From positions 1 through 6,372 of the forward strand of contig JAGLRT010000071.1 of the NCBI GenBank assembly GCA_023136155.1: a stretch of DNA of 6,372 nt, read 5' to 3'. Origin of the DNA: Methanosarcinales archaeon. Lineage in GTDB: Archaea > Halobacteriota > Methanosarcinia > Methanosarcinales > Methanocomedenaceae. A program made the position numbers and the translations under genes. This document shows positions 1 to 6,103 of the stretch, piece by piece. The notes below the pieces were generated by a model. It had not been told where the DNA came from. It searched no databases and worked only from the letters and a program-made list of their open reading frames with translations. Every line of letters starts with the position of its first letter. Position 1 is the first letter of the stretch.

Positions 1-764
1 GCACCCTGGATTACCTGCTTGACCTGTGCCACATGGCTATTAAGGCAGGATTGCTGCCCCACTGCAACCCGGGCGTGTTGTCGTATGAAGAACTTGCAAT
101 GCTCAAACCTTTAAATGCCAGTATGGGATTGATGCTTGAGACGACTGCTCATTTGCAGGCACATGACGATAGTCCGGGCAAAGTACCGCAAAAGAGGATC
201 GAAAGTATTGCAAATGCAGGGAAATTGAAGATACCTTTTACCACTGGACTGCTGGTGGGTATTGGCGAGACAAGGACTGACCGGGTGGAGTCCCTCAAAA
301 CCATTACAAGCTTGCATCGTAAGTACAGGCATATCCAGGAAGTTATTATTCAGAATTTTACGCCAAAACCAGGCACATCCATGGCCGGACATGAGCCCCC
401 GTCCTTTGAAGAAATGCTCTGGACAGTCGAACAGGCAAGGCATATTTTGCCTGATGATGTGGCTGTACAGGTACCGCCCAACCTCATCTCGCCAGGGGTG
501 CTTATCGAACACGGTGCCTCTGATCTGGGCGGTATATCCCCCGAGACTATTGACCATATCAACCCTAAACATAAATGGCCTGATGTGGAGGAACTGGAGC
601 AAAAAGTAGGGAGTGATATAATGCTTCGTGAGAGACTCCCCATCTATCCCCAATATATCCTGGATGGATGGTTCAGTCCGGAATTGCGCCCGCTTATCCA
701 TCGACTGACCAATGATGAAGGATACAGGAAAACCAATGAGGATGGACTTCCCTCTATAATTTGA
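1..764 (+). CDS. cofG: CofG, 7,8-didemethyl-8-hydroxy-5-deazariboflavin (F0) synthase subunit 1, 5'-partial
   Basis: CofG is a cytoplasmic radical-SAM enzyme. It closes the deazaflavin ring of F0, the chromophore of coenzyme F420, from the tyrosine-ribitylaminouracil adduct made by CofH. About 253 C-terminal residues are visible, reading in frame from base 3 through an internal ATG at 33. The N-terminal part with the CX3CX2C iron-sulfur motif lies off the window, so the family call rests on downstream motifs: LPHCNPG, NASMGLMLET, VGIGET, EVIIQNFTPKPGTSM, HGASDLGGISPETIDHINP and a WP-containing tail. All are characteristic of CofG rather than CofH. The protein ends normally with TGA at 762-764 and does not run on into a CofH domain, so this is the separate archaeal form and not an FbiC-type fusion. 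The stop codon lies inside an inverted repeat. The next gene is on the same strand 82 bases downstream but has its own control region, so it is probably a separate transcription unit. Confidence 0.95.
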   Translation, partial: TLDYLLDLCHMAIKAGLLPHCNPGVLSYEELAMLKPLNASMGLMLETTAHLQAHDDSPGKVPQKRIESIANAGKLKIPFTTGLLVGIGETRTDRVESLKTITSLHRKYRHIQEVIIQNFTPKPGTSMAGHEPPSFEEMLWTVEQARHILPDDVAVQVPPNLISPGVLIEHGASDLGGISPETIDHINPKHKWPDVEELEQKVGSDIMLRERLPIYPQYILDGWFSPELRPLIHRLTNDEGYRKTNEDGLPSII

Positions 765-776
765 CGGAAATTATAG
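754..776. repeat. Perfect 9-bp inverted repeat over the cofG stop codon
   Basis: CTATAATTT at 754-762 and its exact reverse complement AAATTATAG at 768-776 enclose a five-base loop, GACGG. The left arm covers the last codons of cofG and the first base of its TGA. It could be a weak 3'-end hairpin of the cofG mRNA or a protein-binding palindrome. The stem is almost all A-T and has no following T-run, so it is not a convincing terminator. Its right arm shares bases 771-776 with a second inverted repeat (771-794), so the two hairpins cannot form at once. Confidence 0.6.
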
Positions 777-794
777 TAATCATTAATACTATAA
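771..794. repeat. Perfect 8-bp inverted repeat overlapping the promoter, candidate operator
   Basis: TTATAGTA at 771-778 and its exact reverse complement TACTATAA at 787-794 are separated by eight bases. The spacer sits around a smaller TAATCATTA palindrome at 777-785. The right arm coincides with the best-placed TATA box of the glycosyltransferase operon, so a regulator bound here would compete with TBP. The sequence shows the repeat directly; operator function is inferred from position, and AT-rich sequence makes chance palindromes more likely. Confidence 0.5.
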
Positions 795-795
795 A
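787..795 (+). promoter_or_regulatory. Candidate TATA box of the glycosyltransferase operon
   Basis: TACTATAAA resembles an archaeal TATA box. With the usual distance of about 25 bases, transcription would start near 815-820. That leaves a leader of roughly 30 bases containing the AGGAG at 834-838 and the proposed start at 847. It is preferred over the TATA-like run at 818-827 because that one would place the start of transcription downstream of the ribosome-binding site. Confidence 0.4.
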
Positions 796-817
796 TGACA
801 CAGTTCACCCCATATCA

Positions 818-827
818 AATATATAAA
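818..827 (+). promoter_or_regulatory. Second TATA-like element, alternative promoter
   Basis: AATATATAAA is by itself a closer match to the archaeal TATA consensus than the element at 787-795. If used, transcription would begin near 845-850, essentially at the proposed start codon, giving a leaderless message that lacks the AGGAG. It is recorded as an alternative because it changes how translation of the operon would begin. Confidence 0.25.
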
Positions 828-833
828 AACAAC

Positions 834-838
834 AGGAG
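834..838 (+). promoter_or_regulatory. Shine-Dalgarno sequence that fixes the noncanonical start of the glycosyltransferase
   Basis: AGGAG matches the archaeal anti-Shine-Dalgarno and lies eight bases before ATT at 847. No ATG, GTG or TTG is in frame between the upstream in-frame stop (796-798) and the conserved N-terminal strand of the protein. This site is therefore the main evidence for placing the start at the ATT. Confidence 0.6.
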
Positions 839-846
839 AATCAGCT

Positions 847-2589
847 ATTAGCATTGAAATCTCACTTGTATTACCAGCTTATAATGAAGAAAAACGCTTA
901 CATGACACTGTAGTTACTACGGCACAGACCCTGTCACAGATAACAAACTCTTTCGAGATTATAATCGCAGAGGATGGCAGTACTGATGGTACTGACCGCA
1001 TTGCATCCCAACTTGCATCTGAACTGGATTATGTAGTGCATCTTCACAATGACGAAAGACAGGGCCGGGGCCGGGCACTTAACCGTGCTTTCAAGGCCGC
1101 TCAGGGTGAAGTCCTCTGTTATATTGATGTGGACCTTGCTACCGATATGGCACACCTTGAGGAGTTGATTGCAGCTATCAGAAGGGATGGATATGATTTT
1201 GCCACTGGCTCCCGGATGATGCCGTCCAGTGATGTAAAGCGTTCCATGAAACGTGGTATTGCTTCCAAAGGCTTTAATTTTCTTACACGTACCATGTTAA
1301 GTTCCAGCCTGTATGACCACCAGTGCGGATTCAAGGCATTCAAGCGGAGCTCCCTGTTCGAACTCATGGATTCAGTTGAAGACGAGCACTGGTTCTGGGA
1401 TACCGAACTGCTCGTCAGGGCACAACATGCCGGTTACGAAGTAAAGGAATTCCCGGTTAGGTGGCGCCATGGTGGTGCAACCAAGGTTGACCTGGTCAAG
1501 GACGTGATTGGTATGGGCAGCCAGATAGTGCGGCTTAGATGGCAGTTGAGCGCCCCGCACATGGGACGCAAACGAAAGGTCATATTAACGTTTATCCTGG
1601 CACTGATGATGTTGTTCCTCATATTCACGCTGGTAGGGATAGAGGATGTATGGCAGGCTACATTATCAGCATCACCACAGATGTTTGGCTTAGCAGTTGT
1701 TGTCTACCTTCTTTCATGGCCGGTGAGGGGGCTCAGGTACCAGCACATACTCATGCGGTTGGGCCATGCTCATGACCTGAACTTCATCACCGGTACAATA
1801 TTCATGAGCCAGTCTGCAAACGTGATACTTCCGGCCAGGATTGGCGATATCTCACGGGCATATATCCTGAAAAAGGAAAAGGACATCCCCCTGATCACAG
1901 GCATGTCATCGCTGGCAGTAGAACGGATATTTGATATCATTGCCATAACGGTCATCGGAGTGCTGTCAGTCCTGGTCGTGACGGCCGAGAGGTCAGTAGA
2001 AAACTGGATAATACCCCTGATATTATCATCAGTTGCAGTTATTGCACTGTTCTTTGCTGGTGTATTTTTCCTCTCATCGCGGGGCAGGGACGGCTTATCC
2101 CCAGTTGAACGCATCATATTCAGGTTTTCGGGGACTGGTGACTATACTGACATGGTGGCCGGTATTGCCAGGAAATTCATTGATGAGATATTCACAGTAT
2201 CTTCCAATGTAAAAGACTTCATTATAGTATTCTTTTCATCACTGGCAATCTGGACCATCGATATACTCACCTGCTACATTGTCCTCACTGCATTCCCATT
2301 TGTGCATAATACATCCTCCATGATAACGTTAATAGCAATTGTATTTTTGGCAGTGGCAGTCGGAAACCTTGCCAAGATGTTCCCGATCACACCAGGTGCC
2401 ATTGGTACTTACGAAGCCTCACTTACCGTTGTATTTGGAATCGCAGGTATAGCCGGATATGTGGGAGCAGCAGCAGCAGTGATAGACCATATTATCAAGA
2501 ACTCAGTTACATTGGTATTCGGGGCAATATATCTTACAAAATTCAATATGAAGTGGCCGGAATTGTTGGATATTAAGAAAAACAAATAA
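847..2589 (+). CDS. AglD-like GT2 glycosyltransferase with C-terminal flippase-like membrane domain
   Basis: This is a probable dolichyl-phosphate-sugar synthase of archaeal protein or lipid glycosylation, about 580 residues, with the architecture of Haloferax AglD. Residues 1-235 form a cytoplasmic GT2 domain: ISLVLPAYNEE at 5-15, EDGSTDG at 42-48, the metal-binding D94-V-D96, TGSRMM, D157-H-QCGFKAF, and FWD185TE. Asp94, 96, 157 and 185 line up with the AglD aspartates I recall as essential (110, 112, 173, 201), with one constant offset of 16. From about residue 243 the protein is a polytopic LPG_synthase_TM/flippase-like domain (PF03706 type): PVRGLR at 292-297, LPARIGD at 328-334, VERIFD at 358-363, PITPGAIGTYE at 513-523. 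The start is ATT at 847, eight bases after AGGAG. The first ordinary start codon, GTG at 1036, would delete 63 residues including the nucleotide-binding strand. It is the first gene of a three-gene operon. The exact sugar is unknown. Confidence 0.88.
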   Translation: MSIEISLVLPAYNEEKRLHDTVVTTAQTLSQITNSFEIIIAEDGSTDGTDRIASQLASELDYVVHLHNDERQGRGRALNRAFKAAQGEVLCYIDVDLATDMAHLEELIAAIRRDGYDFATGSRMMPSSDVKRSMKRGIASKGFNFLTRTMLSSSLYDHQCGFKAFKRSSLFELMDSVEDEHWFWDTELLVRAQHAGYEVKEFPVRWRHGGATKVDLVKDVIGMGSQIVRLRWQLSAPHMGRKRKVILTFILALMMLFLIFTLVGIEDVWQATLSASPQMFGLAVVVYLLSWPVRGLRYQHILMRLGHAHDLNFITGTIFMSQSANVILPARIGDISRAYILKKEKDIPLITGMSSLAVERIFDIIAITVIGVLSVLVVTAERSVENWIIPLILSSVAVIALFFAGVFFLSSRGRDGLSPVERIIFRFSGTGDYTDMVAGIARKFIDEIFTVSSNVKDFIIVFFSSLAIWTIDILTCYIVLTAFPFVHNTSSMITLIAIVFLAVAVGNLAKMFPITPGAIGTYEASLTVVFGIAGIAGYVGAAAAVIDHIIKNSVTLVFGAIYLTKFNMKWPELLDIKKNK

Positions 2590-2605
2590 CATCAGCGAGT
2601 CAGTT

Positions 2606-4807
2606 ATGGAATGGTTTGAAATAATAAAATGGTGGGTGGTTCTTGAACTTATAGGACTGGCAGCCATGCCCGCTACTGCATGGATATTCAGGAATCTTCA
2701 GGACAAGGGTGTGTCCCTGTCTAAGATACTTGGTCTTGTCCTGGTGACATACTTCTCATGGGTACTTACCTACCTGGGTTTTGATTACAGCACAATTATC
2801 ATAGGCATCAGCTTGTTGATTGTGTTTTCCATATCAATGGTCATATTCTTCTTCAAAAGATATCCTTTTGACCGAAAAGCACTGATAAGGTCTGAAGTAT
2901 TGTTCACTGTTGCTTTCCTGATATTTGTTATCCTGCGTGCATACCGACCCGAGATATACTGGACCGGAGGCGAGAAGTTCATGGATATGAGTTTTATCAA
3001 TATCATACTCCGAAGCACCAGTTTCCCTCCTATGGACCCATGGCTTGCAGGGGAACCCATGCAATACTATTATTTTGGTTATCTGGTGGCTGCCAACTTG
3101 ATAAAACTCTCAGGCGTCCTACCAACTATAGGGTTTAACCTGGGTGTTGCATCCATGTTCGCTCTGTCTGCTACGGCAGCTTACGGGCTGGGGGAACATT
3201 TGACCCGAAGTCGTATATTTGGTATAGTGGTCATGGCGTTTGTGGTAATATTCGGAAATCTGGCAGGTTTTGTCCAGCTGCTGGTGATATTGTTCATTCC
3301 AAAATATTATAGTATTTTCAATGTGCCTACCGGGGATGTTTTGACACGTCTGTCTACATACAACTACTGGCCCACCAGCAGAGTGATTCCAAACACTATC
3401 AACGAGTTCCCTTATTTCAGTTTCATCCAGGCAGACTTGCATGCCCATATGATTGCAATAGCATTCCAGCTTTTAATGATTGCCTTGTTGTTGAATTTGC
3501 TGCTTCAGGATAAGGAATACAACAAGCCTGCACTGGCAGTGATCGTCCTGTTACTGGGATTCATGTTCCCGTTGAACTCCTGGGACTATCCCACTTATGC
3601 CATATTCTTTGTTATTGTTATGCTGGCATGGAGAATACGGGTATCTGCCACATCAGGGAAGCAACGCAGTTTTGTGGGCCGGATCAAGGCCCCGTCTCTA
3701 AATGAATATGCCAGTACTGTGGGTATGTGTGCTATTGTGGGCATAAGTAGTATCGTACTGTACCTACCCTACCATGTGATAGCCAATAGCGTGTCGCATT
3801 CCATAAAGCTGGTTACATACGGCCAGACTCCGCTTATATTCTATTTTGGAGTGTTCGGTATTTTGCTGTTCTTCATTCTGGTGTACGCTGTTGATCGTTT
3901 TTATGATAGCTATCATCCGGATCTGAAACTGGTGTTGTCCGGCTTTGTCCTTGCAGCTATTGCGGCTTATCTGGCTAACATCCAGATTTTTGTCATAGTC
4001 CTTCCGTTAATTGTAATGTCGGTTTACAATATGGTAAAAGAGGATGACCCTAACCGCCAGTTCATTTATTTGCTCATATTGCTGGGTGCATTGCTATCAC
4101 TGTTTTGTGAACTCTTTTATATACAGGACTCGTTTGGGACTCAATCTCCCGAATATATCAGGTTCAATACTGTGTTCAAGATATATGTCCAACACTGGCT
4201 TGTTTGGGCGCTGGCAGCCGGTGTGTCATTCTACCACATGTGGAACCGTAAAGGAGTAATGGGCGAACGGAACAAGACCTTTGCAATAGTATCGGTCATA
4301 CTGATACTGGCTGCACTATCGTATCCTGTATTTGCCACATATTCACGCACTGATAATTTCAAGAACACGCCTACTCTTGACGGTACTGCATATTTCAGTC
4401 AGGAGTATCAAAATGAATACAATGCCATAATGTGGCTCAACAATCTCAACGGCACCCCTGTAGTACTTCAGAGCCCTGGCAATACGTACAGACTGAACAC
4501 CCATGTGACCACCTTCACTGGCCTGCCTACGGTAATCGGATGGGCTGGGCATGAAAATAACTGGAGGAACCGGGCCGAGATCATTGATGAGCGGTGGTCT
4601 GATGTTCCGCAGGTGTACATGTCCAGTGATATGCGTACTGTGAACCAGATACTTGATCGATACCAGGTGGAGTATATTTATGTGGGTGGTGTGGAGGAAG
4701 AGAGGTACGGTGGTCCTGATGCCAGGAAGCTCTTTGATAAGAATCCGGGCAGGTTCGAATTGGTGTATTTCAATCCTAATGTCCATATTTATCGAGTGGT
4801 GAGATAA
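2606..4807 (+). CDS. DUF2298 (archaeal/Chloroflexi 'YYY') polytopic membrane protein
   Basis: This is a 733-residue integral membrane protein of the DUF2298 family (PF10060), whose biochemical role is, to my knowledge, not established. It has roughly a dozen or more hydrophobic helices, beginning with residues 8-27, 40-58, 62-83 and 97-113. Family hallmarks are visible in order: GGEKFMD at 121-127, MDPW at 143-146, the eponymous Y154-Y155-Y156 with FGY, NEFPYFSF at 266-273 followed by ADLHAH at 276-281, LNSWDYP at 323-329, and RFNTVFK at 519-525. From about residue 578 the chain leaves the membrane and ends in a soluble domain with LDGTAYF, GLPTVIGW and HENNW motifs. Asp and Glu in the first large loop recall GT-C glycosyltransferases, so it could be a lipid-linked-sugar transferase; this is inference. 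The start ATG lies 16 bases after the previous stop, with no clear Shine-Dalgarno, which suggests translational coupling. Its TAA overlaps the next ATG. Confidence 0.88.
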   Translation: MEWFEIIKWWVVLELIGLAAMPATAWIFRNLQDKGVSLSKILGLVLVTYFSWVLTYLGFDYSTIIIGISLLIVFSISMVIFFFKRYPFDRKALIRSEVLFTVAFLIFVILRAYRPEIYWTGGEKFMDMSFINIILRSTSFPPMDPWLAGEPMQYYYFGYLVAANLIKLSGVLPTIGFNLGVASMFALSATAAYGLGEHLTRSRIFGIVVMAFVVIFGNLAGFVQLLVILFIPKYYSIFNVPTGDVLTRLSTYNYWPTSRVIPNTINEFPYFSFIQADLHAHMIAIAFQLLMIALLLNLLLQDKEYNKPALAVIVLLLGFMFPLNSWDYPTYAIFFVIVMLAWRIRVSATSGKQRSFVGRIKAPSLNEYASTVGMCAIVGISSIVLYLPYHVIANSVSHSIKLVTYGQTPLIFYFGVFGILLFFILVYAVDRFYDSYHPDLKLVLSGFVLAAIAAYLANIQIFVIVLPLIVMSVYNMVKEDDPNRQFIYLLILLGALLSLFCELFYIQDSFGTQSPEYIRFNTVFKIYVQHWLVWALAAGVSFYHMWNRKGVMGERNKTFAIVSVILILAALSYPVFATYSRTDNFKNTPTLDGTAYFSQEYQNEYNAIMWLNNLNGTPVVLQSPGNTYRLNTHVTTFTGLPTVIGWAGHENNWRNRAEIIDERWSDVPQVYMSSDMRTVNQILDRYQVEYIYVGGVEEERYGGPDARKLFDKNPGRFELVYFNPNVHIYRVVR
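4798..4802 (+). promoter_or_regulatory. Ribosome-binding site of the stand-alone flippase-like gene
   Basis: GGTGA inside the 3' end of the DUF2298 gene matches part of the archaeal GGAGGTGA consensus, four bases before ATG 4807. Together with the TAATG stop-start overlap it supports this start over the GTG at 4810 and points to coupled translation. Confidence 0.4.
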
Positions 4808-5784
4808 TGGTGAATAATGACCAGTCGGTCTCGCCTGTAAAGAGGCTCACTGAGCCCAGTACCTTGTTATCTTTTGCAGTGGCGCTATTTGTGTTATACC
4901 TGCTGTTCTCAAGGATAGAGTTTACCAGGATTATCGAGGTTATTCAGGACGCTCGGCCTGGTTACATTGTTGCTGCAGCGGCTGTGTATTTCGGGTCACT
5001 GCCTGTAAGAGGTGAGCGCTGGAGGTTACTGCTCAACAATATTAGGGTTAAAGCAGGGTTGAAGGATGCCAGTGAGATATTCATGCTATCCTGGTTCGCA
5101 AACACTCTGGTACCTGCTAAGATGGGGGATGTTTACAGGGGCTACCTGGCGAAAAAAGCATGGGGTGTACCAATATCAAAAAGTTTCGGTACGGTCTATG
5201 TTGAGCGCATTTATGATGTGCTGCTGCTGGTCATCCTGATGGGGGTTTCCAGCATCTTGGTATTTGGAACAGACATACCACATGCTATAAGGGTGTCTTT
5301 GGCTTTCGGTTTTGCAATTTTGGTTATTCTTATTTCTGTAATGGTTGGTTTTTCGTCTGGAAAGATAACAATTGCAGGTTGGCTTCCTTCAAAACTGAGA
5401 CCTGCATTTGTTCATTTCGCTGAGGGGCTACATGAATCGGCTGGCAAGGGTTCAATATTTTCAATTATTTTCTATACCATTGTGATATGGGGCATGGAAA
5501 CTGCCCGCCTGTATTGTGTGGTAGCGTCCCTCTCTTCGGCCCATAATATTGGCATTGGGCTATCATTAATTGTATTTGTGGCATTATCTGCAGCACTTGT
5601 TTCGGGACTTCCAATTACGCCGAGCGGACTGGGTGCAGTGGAGTTTGCCATTGTTGGGGTGTTAGTACTGGTGGGAGTAGATGTGGGGGTAGCGGCTGCT
5701 ATTGCCATACTTGACAGGGCGGTCAGTTATTGGGGGCTTATGGTTGTGGGTGCGGTGGTGTATATGGTGAGCGGGAGGAGGTAG
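4807..5784 (+). CDS. Stand-alone flippase-like (LPG_synthase_TM/UPF0104) membrane protein
   Basis: This 325-residue polytopic membrane protein of the PF03706 family consists only of the flippase-like domain, with no catalytic head. The conserved landmarks are PVRGERW at 66-72, VPAKMGDVYRGY at 102-113, VERIYD at 132-137 and PITPSGLGAVE at 269-279. Helices fill most of the rest, starting around residues 18-34. It is a paralogue of the C-terminal half of the first gene of the operon. The distances between the first three landmarks are the same in both proteins, while the stretch before PITP is about 18 residues shorter here. Family members are annotated as flippase-like or as bacterial lysylphosphatidylglycerol-synthase membrane parts; transport activity of this one is not shown. 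Its ATG overlaps the stop of the DUF2298 gene (TAATG), so the two are co-translated. In this setting it probably handles a polyprenyl-linked sugar, which is inference. Confidence 0.88.
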   Translation: MVNNDQSVSPVKRLTEPSTLLSFAVALFVLYLLFSRIEFTRIIEVIQDARPGYIVAAAAVYFGSLPVRGERWRLLLNNIRVKAGLKDASEIFMLSWFANTLVPAKMGDVYRGYLAKKAWGVPISKSFGTVYVERIYDVLLLVILMGVSSILVFGTDIPHAIRVSLAFGFAILVILISVMVGFSSGKITIAGWLPSKLRPAFVHFAEGLHESAGKGSIFSIIFYTIVIWGMETARLYCVVASLSSAHNIGIGLSLIVFVALSAALVSGLPITPSGLGAVEFAIVGVLVLVGVDVGVAAAIAILDRAVSYWGLMVVGAVVYMVSGRR

Positions 5785-5820
5785 TTATTGGAATAAATGC
5801 CCTTTGTGGGATATTAGACG

Positions 5821-6009
5821 ATGGATTACTGTTACCATGTCAAAGGACTCAGCCGCGGTTTGCAAGATAAGGGAGACTTGAAGGGGGCAAATGAACACTT
5901 TGAGCGGGCGAGGGAAATATTTCGTAAGTTCCTGGGCGAAGAACATCCTTACACAGCAACGGTGCGAAACAATCTCGAGTCGCTTGCAAATGTCCAGGGA
6001 AGGGTTTAA
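5821..6009 (+). CDS. Short tetratricopeptide-repeat ORF, probable remnant of a larger TPR protein
   Basis: The 62-residue product carries one clear kinesin-light-chain type TPR unit: GLQDKGDLKGANEHFERA at about 14-31, then an EIFRKFLGEEHPYTATV connection and NNLESLA. This is the pattern of long TPR_12 arrays, normally with many 42-residue units, so a single unit is far too short for a normal family member. An in-frame TAG at 5815-5817 blocks upstream extension, and I see no convincing TPR sequence in the other frames before the flippase stop. It begins 36 bases after the operon. A GGGA about nine bases upstream is a weak ribosome-binding site. Most likely it is the C-terminal leftover of a decayed or recombined TPR gene; a genuine small protein is possible. 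TPR units bind other proteins, but no partner can be named. Confidence 0.5.
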   Translation: MDYCYHVKGLSRGLQDKGDLKGANEHFERAREIFRKFLGEEHPYTATVRNNLESLANVQGRV

Positions 6010-6023
6010 TCTGTAAGCGAACT

Positions 6024-6075
6024 AAATTTACACAGGATGAATTAGCATGAGCAGGATTGATTTTTCAAAATTTAC
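6024..6075. repeat. Short imperfect direct repeats in the convergent intergenic region
   Basis: AAATTTAC occurs at 6024-6031 and 6068-6075. Between them CAGGATGAATT at 6033-6043 is nearly repeated as CAGGATTGATT at 6052-6062, 19 bases further on. The block lies between the TPR remnant and the convergent synthetase and carries no credible coding sequence. It may be a fragment of a dispersed intergenic repeat; one window cannot show that. Confidence 0.35.
6057..6066 (+). terminator. Possible T-run terminator after the operon
   Basis: A run of five T at 6061-6065 (TTGATTTTTC at 6057-6066) is the only T-rich tract downstream of the operon and TPR ORF on this strand. Archaeal transcription can end at such runs. 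It is short and lacks a strong hairpin, so this is a weak call based mainly on position between convergent genes. Confidence 0.2.
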
Positions 6076-6103
6076 GAAGCATTCCGAGGTCGTTGACTCT
6101 CCC

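Noticed and set aside
111..701. A 196-residue minus-strand open frame opposite cofG
   Set aside because: It is the antisense shadow of a well-conserved CofG reading; the translation shows no domain and is rich in Cys, His and Arg, as such shadows usually are.
795..851. An 18-codon ATG ORF ending in TAG that overlaps the proposed ATT start, a possible leader peptide
   Set aside because: It has no ribosome-binding site, its ATG overlaps the likely TATA box, and its composition is just AT-rich sequence.
1036..2589. GTG at 1036 as start of the glycosyltransferase
   Set aside because: It would remove the conserved GT2 N-terminal strand and the EDGSTDG motif, which are encoded in the same open frame just upstream.
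4343..4786. A 147-residue minus-strand open frame opposite the DUF2298 C-terminal domain
   Set aside because: The sense strand carries conserved family motifs throughout, and the antisense product resembles nothing known.
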